Of a stretch of 64,000 nucleotides of DNA, positions 47,446 to 57,182 are shown piece by piece. A model generated the notes under the pieces. That model was not told the origin of the DNA, made no database searches, and saw nothing but the letters and a program-made list of their open reading frames with translations. The stretch's first letter is position 1. Every line of letters starts with the position of its first letter. A program made the position numbers and the translations under genes. The stretch comes from Candidatus Saccharibacteria bacterium oral taxon 488 (GTDB lineage Bacteria; Patescibacteriota; Saccharimonadia; Saccharimonadales; Saccharimonadaceae): NCBI GenBank assembly GCA_013099195.1, contig CP039999.1, forward strand, positions 496,001 through 560,000, written 5' to 3'.

Positions 47446-49542
47446 TCAAATTTTCTCTAATCTGGCGAATTCTACATTAAGCTTTTTCGTATTACCATCA
47501 GCAAATTGCACCGTCACCGCCATCCCATCAACGTCCACCACTTCACCCGCACCAAATTGTGGGCTTCGCACCCGATCACCAACCTCGAGACCTATGTCAT
47601 CATAAAACACGTCATCAGCTGGCGGCGCGGCAGGCGCATCCAGGCCACCGCTCATCAGCCCCATCTCATCAAGAAATCGCGACGGCAGATTATAGCCGAT
47701 CTGACCGAACTGCGTCCGTGAACTAGCACAGGTCACAAACAGCACCTCTCGGGCCCGCGTTATCCCTACGTAACAGAGGCGGCGCTCTTCCTCAATGTCG
47801 TCCGCTTTGCCACTGTCAAATACCCGTGCGTGCGGCAAGATTCCTTCCTCCAAGCCAGTCATAAACACCACCGGAAACTCCAGACCCTTCGCAGCGTGTA
47901 GCGTCATCAAGGTGACCTGCTGATCCGCTTGGCCATCGCTTGATGACATCAATGCCATATCCTCGAGGAATGTCGACACGTCAGCATAGGCGCGCGCCTC
48001 AGCTACCAAAACACCGAGGTTCTCCAGCCGCTCTTCGGCCTGCACACTGCCGTCATTCACTGCCTCGCCGTAGCCAGTCTGCTCAATAATTTGTTCGATA
48101 ACCTCGGCCGGTGCGTCATTCAGTAATTGTTGTAATTTTTGCAGCAATTGACCGAATGCCCGCAGTGACTGCTTGGCGCGAGCAGTCAAACTTTCGGCCT
48201 CATCAACCACCACTAGCCCTTCAATAATATTCCGACCCGACTGATCGGTCCAGTCGAGAAATTTCGCCACGCTCACTGCGCCGATACCGCGCTTTGGCAG
48301 ATTGACAATCCGCGCGAAGCTAACGCGGTCGCTAGGTTGATACAACAACCTGAGATAAGCCAGCACATCCTTGACGACTGCTCGATCCAGAAACCGCAGA
48401 CCGCCCACAATTTTGTAGGGGATGTGCCGTTGACGCAGTGCGCGCTCTATGGCGTAGCTCTGGGCATTGGTGCGATACAGTACTGCTATGTCGCTATAGG
48501 CTCGACCCATCCTAGCCTGGCGATGAATTTCGTCAGCCACTGCCTGTGCCTCCTCGGCCTCGCTGTACAGTCGCCATAATTGCGGTGTCATCCCGCCAAC
48601 TGCTTCTGTCCACAGGCTCTTGTCGGTGCGCTGGGTGTTATGTTGGATTAAGTTATTTGCCACCGTTAAAATCGCGCCCGTTGAACGGTAATTTTGCTCT
48701 AGTTTAATCACCGCTGCGCCCGGAAAGTCACGCTCAAAATGAAGAATATTGGTATAATCCGCGCCGCGAAAACTATAAATCGACTGGGCATCATCGCCAA
48801 CCACACAGAGGTTACGCTCTGGGCCGACCAGCAGCTTGATCAGCGCATACTGCACCGCGTTGGTATCTTGATACTCATCAATGAGAATATGGCGAAATTG
48901 CTGCTGCCATTTGTGGCGAATGTCAGGCGAGGAGCGCAGTAGCTCCACCGCCCTGAGCAGTAAATCATCAAAATCGAGCGCCCCAGCCCGATGCATAGCG
49001 GCCTCGTAGGCGGCAAATAATTCGGCTATTTGCTGTTTGACGGGGCCGACCGCCTGTATCATATACTCATCGGGTAAAAGCATGTCATTTTTTGCCGCAG
49101 AAATAGCCGCGGCGATACGGCGCGGCTTGAGGTCGCGATCCGTCAGCCCGCGCGATTTCATCAACTGCTTGATCAGGCCCAGCCGATCATCTTCATCATA
49201 AATAATAAAATTACGGTTAAGGCCAATTGACACCCCATCCATCCGCAGCAGCCGCACGCAAATACTATGAAATGTCCCCATCCATGGCATAAACCGTCGA
49301 TCCGAGGCGTCTTCACCCAGCATATCAGCCAAGCGCTGGCGCATCTCTCGAGCAGCTTTGTTGGTGAAGGTCACCGCCAAGATGCGGCTGGGAAAAATCC
49401 CTTGCTGGCTGATCAGATAGGCGATGCGATGTGTTAAGGTTTTTGTCTTACCGCTCCCCGCTCCCGCCAAAATAAGCAGCGGCCCGCCATCATGCTGGAC
49501 GGCTCGCCGCTGTTCAGGATTGAGCTCAGATAGGATGTCCAT
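47446..49542 (-). CDS. UvrD/PcrA-type superfamily 1 DNA helicase
   Basis: 698 residues. LNPEQRRAV (Q motif), LILAGAGSGKTKTLTHRIAYL (Walker A), TFTNKAAREMRQRL, IDEYQDTNAVQY (Walker B), VVGDDAQSIYSFRGAD, EQNYRST, VTLMTLHAAKGLEFPVVF and YVGITRARE are in order, as in PcrA/UvrD. A Tudor-like C-terminal end (GDRVRSPQFGAGEVVDVDG) is the PcrA RNA-polymerase-binding type. Acts in excision repair, replication restart and transcription-coupled repair. The ATG overlaps the preceding gene's stop (TAATG). Confidence 0.95.
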   Translation of the reverse strand: MDILSELNPEQRRAVQHDGGPLLILAGAGSGKTKTLTHRIAYLISQQGIFPSRILAVTFTNKAAREMRQRLADMLGEDASDRRFMPWMGTFHSICVRLLRMDGVSIGLNRNFIIYDEDDRLGLIKQLMKSRGLTDRDLKPRRIAAAISAAKNDMLLPDEYMIQAVGPVKQQIAELFAAYEAAMHRAGALDFDDLLLRAVELLRSSPDIRHKWQQQFRHILIDEYQDTNAVQYALIKLLVGPERNLCVVGDDAQSIYSFRGADYTNILHFERDFPGAAVIKLEQNYRSTGAILTVANNLIQHNTQRTDKSLWTEAVGGMTPQLWRLYSEAEEAQAVADEIHRQARMGRAYSDIAVLYRTNAQSYAIERALRQRHIPYKIVGGLRFLDRAVVKDVLAYLRLLYQPSDRVSFARIVNLPKRGIGAVSVAKFLDWTDQSGRNIIEGLVVVDEAESLTARAKQSLRAFGQLLQKLQQLLNDAPAEVIEQIIEQTGYGEAVNDGSVQAEERLENLGVLVAEARAYADVSTFLEDMALMSSSDGQADQQVTLMTLHAAKGLEFPVVFMTGLEEGILPHARVFDSGKADDIEEERRLCYVGITRAREVLFVTCASSRTQFGQIGYNLPSRFLDEMGLMSGGLDAPAAPPADDVFYDDIGLEVGDRVRSPQFGAGEVVDVDGMAVTVQFADGNTKKLNVEFARLEKI

Positions 49543-51674
49543 TACTTATAGTATAGCAGGAAAAAGTACACTGCCGCACCGCCGCCAACGCCGATAAGGG
49601 CAAAAAGAATGATCAATAGAATCGTCCCGATGCCGGATTTTTTCTTATCAGGCTGAAGTGCTTCCCCGCTGGCTGGCTGGCTGGCTGCCGCATCAAACAT
49701 TGGCTCTGGATCTGGTGCGATCTCATCACCGGCGGTGTACTGCTGAGGAATATCGCCCGGAGTGTGCGGTCGGCGTGGCGTCTCATCACCAGCTATCTCA
49801 GCGCCACTCTCATCCATCGACTCGATCGCCATCAGCTCGCTGTCTAGCTCCGATGTATCAGCGACGGACTGCTTGGACGAAACATCTACCGAGGAAGCAT
49901 TTGCGTCGAGCTGCTCCCCGACCTCGCTGGCCTCAATTTCATCAATGGTCGCTTCGAGGCTCGTACGGTCAGCGGTGATGTTAGTATCAGCCGCCTCATC
50001 ATAGTGTTCTGCTACTTCGTCTCCGGCTTCCGCATCCGTCACCAGATGATCATCATCAGCCATCAGCTCATCCATGGTTAGCCCTTCACTATCAGCTGCC
50101 TTAGCCGGAGCGTCCTCCGCCAGTAAACCTTCCTCGATAAAGGCACTGTCGGTACTGGCCTCAGCCTCACTGGCCATCGATTCATAGTCGGGTACATCTT
50201 TGGTATTGAGCGACACATTGTCTGACGTCAGACCTTCAGCTACGTGCGATGGATCGGGCTGCAGAACGAGGCGTGGTGGTCGGCGCTTAATCTCGCGATC
50301 AGCTGCCGATGAGCGAGCAGTGTTATCATCCGCCATCATGTCACTTGACGCGTCCTCAGCATGTTCAGTCATGTTAACGCCCCGCTGGCCGTCATTACCA
50401 GTCCGACCGGAGAGATACGAGCCAGTCGGCTGCAGCGTCACGCCGGTGCGCGGCTGATGAATACCGTGTCCACGCATGACAGACGACGGATGCACAACGT
50501 CCATAAAGCGACCAGACGGTCGACGCGAAATAGCTGGTGGTGGAGCAACGGCCGGCTCGTCATCATGTTTTGTATCTGAAGAATCATCAGTTGGTTTTGC
50601 TGCTGACGTATCGGTCACTTTATCCTGCGGTGCGTCTGAGGCAGCCTGGTCATCCGCCTTTTTAGCTGGTGTTTTGATATCTGGAAATACCACGGCTGGT
50701 TTAGTCTCCGAGGCGGCGTGCGGAAATCCATTGGCTTCCGTCGACGGTGAAGTTACCTCGGCAGATGGCTTCTGTGGCGAGGCTGATAATTCACTCTGTG
50801 GCTCATCTTGCGGCTGGTCATTATTAGCCTCCGAGGTTGTTGGCTGAGTCGGTGGTTCTGGTGTCGAGGTAGGCGACGGCGAGACAGGCGACGAGGTTGT
50901 CTTGAACGACGGTATCGGCTCGAGCGTCAGCTTCGAGACAGGCTTTGGCTCTGGCTTTGTAACAGAAATCGGGACAGCAGTCGGCGCCGGTGTTGCTGCA
51001 GCCGCTGGCGGCGCACTTGGAGTGTCCGATGAGGCTGATGATTGTGTTGTCTTGGCCGGGGCTGGTGGCTTGCTCGTATCGGTACTTGTTGACTCGGATG
51101 CGGGTACGGTTGCCATGGCTGAAGTTGGAGATGCAGGCGCAGACACGAGCGTCGACAGCGGTGCTGGCGTCGCTGTCGGTGCAGTGGTCGGCAACGGAGG
51201 CGTTAGCGGCTTGATGGTCAATGGCGGAATCGGCGTTGATGGCGTGGTGGCAGGCGATGGTGGGGCTGACGGAGCAGGGGCTGCTGGTGCTACCGACGAA
51301 GACGGTGACGTAAGTGGCGACGGCGGCGTTGATGTTGGTTCAGACTTCTCAATCGGCTGCGGTGCGGTAGCCACTGGCGCGCTCGGTGGCGTTGATAATG
51401 ACACCGCAGGTTGCGGCGCAACTGGCTTGGGTTGAGGGCTTAGCGGCGCGACCGGAGGTGTCGCTGGTTCAGGCTGAGAAGCGGGGGTGCTAGATTGAAC
51501 AGATTCAGGCGACGACGCCTTCACCGTATTTTCAGCAGTACTAGCCGCGGGTGCCGTCGACGTCGCCACGTCCGTATCAACACCGGCCGCCTGCTGAGCC
51601 GCTTCTTTCTCTGCCCGTTTCTGCATCAGTGACGTCACCGCCCGATCAAGTTCGTCAAAATCAATGTCTGACAT
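49542..51674 (-). CDS. Large Pro/Ala/Ser/Thr-rich protein with C-terminal membrane anchor
   Basis: 710 residues. N-terminal helix (MSDIDFDELDRAVTSLMQKR), Pro/Ala/Ser/Thr low-complexity region (about 35-330), acidic region with a short conserved-looking block RFMDVVHPSSVMRGHGIHQP (about 395-415), another acidic stretch (420-650) and a C-terminal membrane span (about 685-707). No signal peptide, so the long part should be cytoplasmic. Not recognised. AGGGGGGG lies five bases before the ATG. Sits between tpiA and uvrD in a co-directional array. Confidence 0.65.
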   Translation of the reverse strand: MSDIDFDELDRAVTSLMQKRAEKEAAQQAAGVDTDVATSTAPAASTAENTVKASSPESVQSSTPASQPEPATPPVAPLSPQPKPVAPQPAVSLSTPPSAPVATAPQPIEKSEPTSTPPSPLTSPSSSVAPAAPAPSAPPSPATTPSTPIPPLTIKPLTPPLPTTAPTATPAPLSTLVSAPASPTSAMATVPASESTSTDTSKPPAPAKTTQSSASSDTPSAPPAAAATPAPTAVPISVTKPEPKPVSKLTLEPIPSFKTTSSPVSPSPTSTPEPPTQPTTSEANNDQPQDEPQSELSASPQKPSAEVTSPSTEANGFPHAASETKPAVVFPDIKTPAKKADDQAASDAPQDKVTDTSAAKPTDDSSDTKHDDEPAVAPPPAISRRPSGRFMDVVHPSSVMRGHGIHQPRTGVTLQPTGSYLSGRTGNDGQRGVNMTEHAEDASSDMMADDNTARSSAADREIKRRPPRLVLQPDPSHVAEGLTSDNVSLNTKDVPDYESMASEAEASTDSAFIEEGLLAEDAPAKAADSEGLTMDELMADDDHLVTDAEAGDEVAEHYDEAADTNITADRTSLEATIDEIEASEVGEQLDANASSVDVSSKQSVADTSELDSELMAIESMDESGAEIAGDETPRRPHTPGDIPQQYTAGDEIAPDPEPMFDAAASQPASGEALQPDKKKSGIGTILLIILFALIGVGGGAAVYFFLLYYK

Positions 51675-51683
51675 AAGCCCCCC

Positions 51684-52445
51684 CTATTCTTTATGCGCCT
51701 TCTTTACTATCTCCGTAAATTGATATGCGTCCAGACTCGCTCCACCGATCAGCAGTCCATCAAGTCCCGCCACTGCGAGATAATCACTAGCATTATCAAC
51801 CGAGACACTGCCGCCATACACCACGCGTACCGCCTCGGCTGCTTCCTTGCCAAATAAATGCGTGATTTGCTGGCGAATCACCTTGAGCACCTTGGCAAGG
51901 TCACTCGGCTGCGCATACTCGCCGCTACCGATTGCCCATACTGGCTCGTAGGCGATCACCACATGGTCTATCTCCTCGGCTGTGATATTTGCCAGGCCAT
52001 TTACAATCTGATCCTGGAGCACCTCGCGCGTTTCGCCTAGCGTCCGCTCGTGTGCCGTTTCACCAATGCAGAGAATCGGCTGAAGCCGATTGCGCAGTGC
52101 CGCCTGCACCTTGAAACGAATATCCTTGTCGCTCTCCATAAATATATGTCGCCGCTCGGAGTGACCAATCATGACATAATCGACCATACCATGTAGATGT
52201 GCCGCTGGCACCTCGCCGGTGTACGGACCATGATCGCGCCAGTAGCAATTCTGGGCAGCGAGCTTGACGATCCGACGCTTGATTTGCAAGCTCAAACTTT
52301 GCAGTGTCAGCATCGTTGGCGCCACCACCACCTCGACGTCGCGGCGTACCGGCAGCTGCTCCATCAGCTTATGTAAATACAAACTGGCCTCATGCATGGT
52401 GAGGTTCATCTTCCAGTTGCCGATAATGAGTGTTTTTCGCGTCAT
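51684..52445 (-). CDS. tpiA: Triosephosphate isomerase
   Basis: 253 residues. IGNWKMNLT (catalytic Lys), MIGHSERRHIF (catalytic His), VVIAYEPVWAIGSG (catalytic Glu in AYEPVWAIG) and VVYGGSVSVDNASDYLAV/GLLIGGASL are all present. It interconverts dihydroxyacetone phosphate and glyceraldehyde 3-phosphate. Third of a glycolytic run pyk-pgk-tpiA on the minus strand, 19 bases after pgk. A TACACT 13 bases before the ATG could give an extra start for a short-leader message. Confidence 0.97.
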   Translation of the reverse strand: MTRKTLIIGNWKMNLTMHEASLYLHKLMEQLPVRRDVEVVVAPTMLTLQSLSLQIKRRIVKLAAQNCYWRDHGPYTGEVPAAHLHGMVDYVMIGHSERRHIFMESDKDIRFKVQAALRNRLQPILCIGETAHERTLGETREVLQDQIVNGLANITAEEIDHVVIAYEPVWAIGSGEYAQPSDLAKVLKVIRQQITHLFGKEAAEAVRVVYGGSVSVDNASDYLAVAGLDGLLIGGASLDAYQFTEIVKKAHKE

Positions 52446-52464
52446 AATGCTTATGTTTAGTGTA

Positions 52465-53700
52465 TCATTTTAGTCCGTGTGCGTCTAGTAAACTTTCCAC
52501 ACCTGGTAATTTTTTGCCGCTCATTAGCTCAAGGCTGGCTCCGCCACCGGTAGAAATATGCGAAAATTGCTTGCCGTCATGTCCGTCCCACCCAAGGATA
52601 AACTCCGCCGTATCGCCGCCGCCAATGATTGAGGTAACGCCGTGATTTTGTACGATGGCTTCGGCGATCCGGGCCGACCCCCGAGCAAACAACGAGTTAG
52701 TCGAATACCCCAGCGGCCCGTTCCAAATGACTGTTTTTGCCGAGGCAATCACTGAAGCAAACTGCGCCGTCGTCTCCGCACCAATATCTAGCGCCATCTC
52801 ATGCTCGCCAATCTCATCAATTGACACCTCACGACGATCGCCTACCGTTTCTGGCGACAACGCCACCGCCACATCACTGGGCAGCCGCAAGAACTGATCG
52901 ACCTGCTCATCACCGACCTTCTTGGCAGCACGGCGGTAGATGGCCGCCAGCACTTGCTCTTGATCCGGCTCAACTGTACTGTGACCCATCCTATGGCCGC
53001 GATAGGCGAGGAAGGTGTTGGCCATCGCCCCGCCGATAAGGATCGTGTCGGCTTTATCAATCAGCCGCTCGATCAGCGCAATCTTATCAGCAATCTTCAC
53101 GCCACCGATAATTGCCACCAGTGGCCGCGCCGGACGCGACATCGCTGCGGTTAGCGCGGTATATTCGTGCACCAGTAGATCACCGGCCAGCCCCGGCACG
53201 TATAGCGTAATCGCATGGGTACTGGCGTGAGCTCGATGTACCACCGCAAAACCATCCTGCACAAAATAATCCGGCCGCACTGCCCGAGCAATGGCCCTAG
53301 CAAACACCATATCATCACGCGACTCCTCATCATAAAACCGCAGGTTTTCTAGCATCAGCACGTCGCCGGCCGCCATATGCCGCACTGCTTGGCGTAGCTG
53401 ATCACCGACGCAGCTATCAACAAACTGCACCGGCCGCCCGAGCAGCTCAGCCAGTCGACGTGCCACTGGACGCAGGCTGTATGCCGGGTCGGCCCCCTTT
53501 GGCCGCCCGAGGTGACTCATCAAAACAATCTTGCAGCGTTGCTCTAATAGATAGCGCAGAGTCGGCAAACTAGCGCGAATTCGTAAGTCGCTGGCAATCC
53601 CACCAGTCGCAGTCAAGGGCACATTATAATCAACCCGCACCAGGACGGTCAGCCCGCGGAGATTAACGTCATGAATTGTTTGCTTGAAAAATCTGCCCAC
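52465..53700 (-). CDS. pgk: Phosphoglycerate kinase
   Basis: 411 residues. LVRVDYNVPL, LMSHLGRPKGADPAYSLRPVA, MLENLRFYDEES and IIGGGDTAEFI-type C-terminal nucleotide site (TSIIGGGDTAEF) mark the family. It makes ATP from 1,3-bisphosphoglycerate. Start is GTG 53700, 12 bases after the pyk stop; no better ATG exists in frame. AGGA lies about 10 bases upstream. Confidence 0.96.
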   Translation of the reverse strand: MGRFFKQTIHDVNLRGLTVLVRVDYNVPLTATGGIASDLRIRASLPTLRYLLEQRCKIVLMSHLGRPKGADPAYSLRPVARRLAELLGRPVQFVDSCVGDQLRQAVRHMAAGDVLMLENLRFYDEESRDDMVFARAIARAVRPDYFVQDGFAVVHRAHASTHAITLYVPGLAGDLLVHEYTALTAAMSRPARPLVAIIGGVKIADKIALIERLIDKADTILIGGAMANTFLAYRGHRMGHSTVEPDQEQVLAAIYRRAAKKVGDEQVDQFLRLPSDVAVALSPETVGDRREVSIDEIGEHEMALDIGAETTAQFASVIASAKTVIWNGPLGYSTNSLFARGSARIAEAIVQNHGVTSIIGGGDTAEFILGWDGHDGKQFSHISTGGGASLELMSGKKLPGVESLLDAHGLK

Positions 53701-53712
53701 CCTTTTCTCGTC

Positions 53713-55137
53713 CTACTCCATTGTCCGGATCTGGATATTGTCAGTCTTGCCCGGCCGGCCTGGTTGATGGCCGCTGACCAATACCAACGTCACTGGATCC
53801 TCGCCAAAGTAACCTTCGGCCTTTAATTCCTCCGCTAACTTATTCGCCGAACCGAGACCACTTGGGCGAACGTACGAGCGCGTGGCGTAACTTAACGCTA
53901 ATTTCTGGGCCGTTTTTTGGCTATCAGTAACGCTAATAATCGGCATATTCGGTCGAAAGGCACCGACATTCACCGCGGTTACACCGGTGCTAGTCTCAGC
54001 AATGATTGCTCCCGCCTTAAGTTCAGTAGCCAACCGCGCCGCCGTGTAACTGAGCAGCGCGTCATGCTTGCGGCGCTTCTCACTCGACTCAACCGCCATG
54101 ACATCACTGTGCTCCTGAGTGTACATAATCGTCCGGCGCATTGCCTGCACTGTCTCGATCGGATATTTACCGTTGGCCGTTTCATCCGACAACATCACCG
54201 TGTCGGCACCCTGGATGACCGCATTGGCAACGTCGCTCACTTCAGCGCGAGATGGCTCAGGATTGTCAACCATGCTGCCCATCATCTGCGTGGCGACGAT
54301 GCTGAGCTTAGAATATTTACGACAAAGAGCGATAATACGCCGCTGAATAACTGGCACGATCTCTGCCCCGGCCTCAACCGCTAGGTCGCCGCGCGCCACC
54401 ATGATACCGTCACTTGCCTTGACAATCTCCTCCAGATGCTCATCGGCAATTGCTGATTTCGTTTCGATCTTAGCAATGATATACGCATCCGATCCCAGCG
54501 CTGTCAGCCGCGAGCGTAAATCAATAATGTCGTCCTCTGTCTGCACAAAACTGAGCGCCACATAATCAAAATCTTGACCAGCCGCCCACTCAATATCGGC
54601 GATATCTTTTGGCGTTAAGATGTCACCACCAAAATCGGTATCTGGCAGATTCAACCCTTTACGGCTCATCAAAAATCCGTCATTCTGCACCTCCACCGTG
54701 ATGGCCGTTGGACCAGCGATTTCACGAACGATCGACTTGATCTTGCCATCAAACATATATAGCGGCTCGCCAACTTTCATTTTCTCGGCGAGGTTATATT
54801 GGACAGGCAGATTGAAACTTCCATCGTGTTCTGTAATCGACGAATCAAGCGTCAGCACATCACCAGCCCGCACCGTCAGCATGTTGTCTTTGAGAACGCC
54901 GAGGCGGATTTTTGGACCTTGAAGGTCTTGGAGAATGGCAACTGGTTTACCCTGCTCATGACTGGCTGTGCGAATCCAGTCGATTTGCTCACGCCGCTCA
55001 TCATAACTACCGTGGCTAAAGTTCAGACGAAAGCCGTTGACACCGGCCTGCATAAGTTGACTAATTTTATCCTGACTCATCGTTGCCGGACCGACAGTCG
55101 CTAGGATCTTGGTACGTTTAAAAATTGTGTTACTCAT
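53713..55137 (-). CDS. pyk: Pyruvate kinase
   Basis: 474 residues. TKILATVGPATMS, NFSHGSYDE, ILQDLQGPKIRLG, AKIETKSA, MVARGDLAVE (catalytic region), TQMMGSMVDNPEPSRAEVSDVANAV and DTVMLSDETANGKYP are classic. It is the ATP-yielding last step of glycolysis. TATAAT with TG upstream (55145-55150) ends seven bases before the ATG, so the pyk-pgk-tpiA run starts leaderless. Confidence 0.97.
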   Translation of the reverse strand: MSNTIFKRTKILATVGPATMSQDKISQLMQAGVNGFRLNFSHGSYDERREQIDWIRTASHEQGKPVAILQDLQGPKIRLGVLKDNMLTVRAGDVLTLDSSITEHDGSFNLPVQYNLAEKMKVGEPLYMFDGKIKSIVREIAGPTAITVEVQNDGFLMSRKGLNLPDTDFGGDILTPKDIADIEWAAGQDFDYVALSFVQTEDDIIDLRSRLTALGSDAYIIAKIETKSAIADEHLEEIVKASDGIMVARGDLAVEAGAEIVPVIQRRIIALCRKYSKLSIVATQMMGSMVDNPEPSRAEVSDVANAVIQGADTVMLSDETANGKYPIETVQAMRRTIMYTQEHSDVMAVESSEKRRKHDALLSYTAARLATELKAGAIIAETSTGVTAVNVGAFRPNMPIISVTDSQKTAQKLALSYATRSYVRPSGLGSANKLAEELKAEGYFGEDPVTLVLVSGHQPGRPGKTDNIQIRTME

Positions 55138-55183
55138 CCTTTTAATTATAACACCGGTTAGGCGCTGAGAAAAGATATAATCA

Positions 55184-55900
55184 CTATTCAGAATTAGCTG
55201 CCCGATATCGAGCGATTGCTTGGCGGGCGGCTTGCTGTTGAGCCACCTGCTTGGACGGACCCACGCCGCGCCCCATCATCGTTTCACCGACGAACACCCC
55301 AAGCGTAAATACCTTATCATGATCTGGACCTTCCTCGCCCAAAACTTTATATACTGGCGTCTGGCCATCGACGCGTTGAGAAATTTCCTGCAAATACGAC
55401 TTCGGATCACGCCAGCTACCTGATTCCAAAATTCCGTCCAACTTAACGATGATATGTTTATGAATAAAATCGCGCGCATCGTCAAAGCCACGCTCCAAAT
55501 AAATCGCACCTATCACCGCCTCAAAGGCATTGGCTAAAATCTGCAAGTGCGCCCGATCCGAGCCATTTTTCTCACCCTTTGACATGCGAATCAGCGGCCC
55601 GTAACCCAAGGTATCGCCTGCATCGCCGATACTTTCCGTGCGCACCAACGCCGCCCGCCACGCCGTCAAAACTCCTTCCGGCTCAGAAAAGTGCGTAAAC
55701 AAATATTCCGTTACCGCGAGCTCCAATACCGCATCACCGAGGAATTCCAACCGCTCGTTATGCTCGTGGACTGATTTTCTGTGTTCATTAACGTAGCTAC
55801 GATGCGTCAAAGCCGTAATCAACAGATCCAAATTATTAAACTCAAACCCCAACTTCTCACGCGCAAACTCCTGATACGGCGCCGTATTCATCCCGCTCAT
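55184..55900 (-). CDS. rnc: Ribonuclease III
   Basis: 238 residues. The RNase III signature RLEFLGDAVLELAVTEYLF (about residues 45-63), ANAFEAVIGAIYLERGFDDAR, and a C-terminal dsRBD (about 160-232: DPKSYLQEISQ... GPSKQVAQQQAARQAI). Cleaves double-stranded RNA in rRNA maturation. It follows the Nudix gene immediately (stop and start adjacent) and lies 46 bases before the pyk start. Confidence 0.96.
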   Translation of the reverse strand: MSGMNTAPYQEFAREKLGFEFNNLDLLITALTHRSYVNEHRKSVHEHNERLEFLGDAVLELAVTEYLFTHFSEPEGVLTAWRAALVRTESIGDAGDTLGYGPLIRMSKGEKNGSDRAHLQILANAFEAVIGAIYLERGFDDARDFIHKHIIVKLDGILESGSWRDPKSYLQEISQRVDGQTPVYKVLGEEGPDHDKVFTLGVFVGETMMGRGVGPSKQVAQQQAARQAIARYRAANSE

Positions 55901-56398
55901 CTATAGATTCTCCTGCCTGATTCGTTTCATAGCGAGCAGAATTAACTTGCCAATATCCTCATACTCAATCTCATCCAGCGCCTCATGAAAGGTAAACCAC
56001 TTGAGGCCATTCATCCAGTCTTCTTTTTGTAGTTTTTCGTCCGGATCAAGCGCCTTCATCAGGTATACTTGCTGCGAAATCAGTACTAATTTATCAAGCC
56101 GGCGGTAGCGAAAATTAATTTTGCCCAGCCAGCCGCATACCTCGATATTCTTGAGGCCAGCCTCCTCGCCAACCTCACGCTTGGCGGCGGCCTGTGCTGT
56201 CTCGCCCGGCTCAACATGGCCCTTGGGAATGGTCCAGCGATCCCGCGCGTCTTGATAAAGTAGAAACTCAACATCACCCTTTTTATTACGTCGAAACACC
56301 ACGCCGCCGGCGGTTGGCTCGCGAACTATTTCCTGGATCGACGGTTTTTTGCGACCGCCAAAATATTTCTTGATATGATCAAAGCTGCTTGTCTTCAT
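55901..56398 (-). CDS. Nudix hydrolase
   Basis: 165 residues from ATG 56398. The Nudix box GHVEPGETAQAAAKREVGEEAGL (G-x5-E-x7-REVGEEAGL) is intact, framed by AGGVVFRRNKKGDVEFLLYQ before it. AAGAGG at six bases decides the start at 56398; the ORF overlaps nusB by 20 bases. Such enzymes clean up modified nucleotides, diadenosine polyphosphates or RNA caps; the substrate is unknown. Confidence 0.9.
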   Translation of the reverse strand: MKTSSFDHIKKYFGGRKKPSIQEIVREPTAGGVVFRRNKKGDVEFLLYQDARDRWTIPKGHVEPGETAQAAAKREVGEEAGLKNIEVCGWLGKINFRYRRLDKLVLISQQVYLMKALDPDEKLQKEDWMNGLKWFTFHEALDEIEYEDIGKLILLAMKRIRQENL

Positions 56399-56834
56399 CG
56401 GCATCCTCTTGAAGGGAGCGATACGCTGTGCCGAGCACACCGTTCACAAATTTCCCTGAGTTATCCGAACCAAACGTTTTTGCCAGTTCCACTGCTTCGT
56501 TGATGGCCACCTTTGGCGGCACCACTGCCCGAGAAAACAATAATTCATACAGCCCGAGCCGCAACACCGTCCGATCAATTCGCGATATCTGCTCAATCGG
56601 CCATTCTGGCGCCAGCGGACGAAGCTTATCGTCAAGTTCTGTCTTGTGCGCGGTAACGCCATCGATCAAACCCCGCACAAACTCAACATCATCAACTGAC
56701 GATTTGTATTTCTCGAGATTGCGCGTCAATATATCAGTGACGTCAACCTCGCTGTCGCCAACCTCCTGGCGAAACTCAATCTCGTATAACGTCTGCAATG
56801 CGACGATTCGTCCCAAGTGACGGTTTGAAGCCAT
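56379..56834 (-). CDS. nusB: Transcription antitermination factor NusB
   Basis: 151 residues, all-helical. LGRIVALQTLYEIEF at the start and RIDRTVLRLGLYELLF, PPKVAINEAVELAKTFGSDNSGKFVNGVLG at the end are diagnostic of NusB. It works with NusE (S10) in rRNA antitermination. It follows rpmF by 27 bases on the same strand and overlaps the Nudix gene. Confidence 0.96.
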   Translation of the reverse strand: MASNRHLGRIVALQTLYEIEFRQEVGDSEVDVTDILTRNLEKYKSSVDDVEFVRGLIDGVTAHKTELDDKLRPLAPEWPIEQISRIDRTVLRLGLYELLFSRAVVPPKVAINEAVELAKTFGSDNSGKFVNGVLGTAYRSLQEDADEDKQL

Positions 56835-56861
56835 GACAAAAACGTTCCTGTTCGTGTTAGT

Positions 56862-57011
56862 TTATTTTGTGCTCTTCTTACCAGTCTCGCGTTTGGTCGT
56901 CTTGACTTTCACTGGTGACGTCCCGTTGACGCGGCGTGCTAATTTCAATACCAAGTGGCTGCGACGCAGACCGGTCTTGCGCGGACTGCTCTGCTTTTTT
57001 GGTTGTGCCAT
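56862..57011 (-). CDS. rpmF: 50S ribosomal protein L32
   Basis: 49 residues, below the usual length filter. Sequence begins MAQPKKQSSPRKTGLRRSHL and continues with LVLKLARRVNG, the L32 core; the usual cysteines of the zinc-binding form are absent, as in cysteine-free L32 versions. AAAGGAGA lies eight bases before the ATG; TATAAT near 57056 is the probable -10 with a 45-base leader. nusB follows, giving an rpmF-nusB-nudix-rnc unit. Confidence 0.85.
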   Translation of the reverse strand: MAQPKKQSSPRKTGLRRSHLVLKLARRVNGTSPVKVKTTKRETGKKSTK

Positions 57012-57112
57012 AGAAAAATCTCCTTTATTTCAGTTTATCGTAACACTTGGGCTTCATTATACCGGTTTTTGATAGATTTCTCAAGGGGATACAAGGTGGT
57101 GGCAGTGAGTTA

Positions 57113-57141
57113 TTGACTTTATTAAGTGTTTATGATATTAT
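57113..57141 (+). promoter_or_regulatory. Extended -10 promoter of the 57183 gene
   Basis: TTGACT (57113-57118), a 17-base spacer and TATTAT (57136-57141) preceded by TG (57133-57134). The transcript then has a leader of about 35 bases with AAGGA (57169-57173) nine bases before the ATG. Confidence 0.7.
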
Positions 57142-57182
57142 TAAAGACATCATACCCAACCACTAAGCAAGGATATTTTACG

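Noticed and set aside
50902-51435. Gly/Ala/Val-rich 177-residue plus-strand ORF
   Set aside because: Antisense to the Pro/Ala/Ser/Thr-rich protein; the pattern is a mirror of its low-complexity codons.
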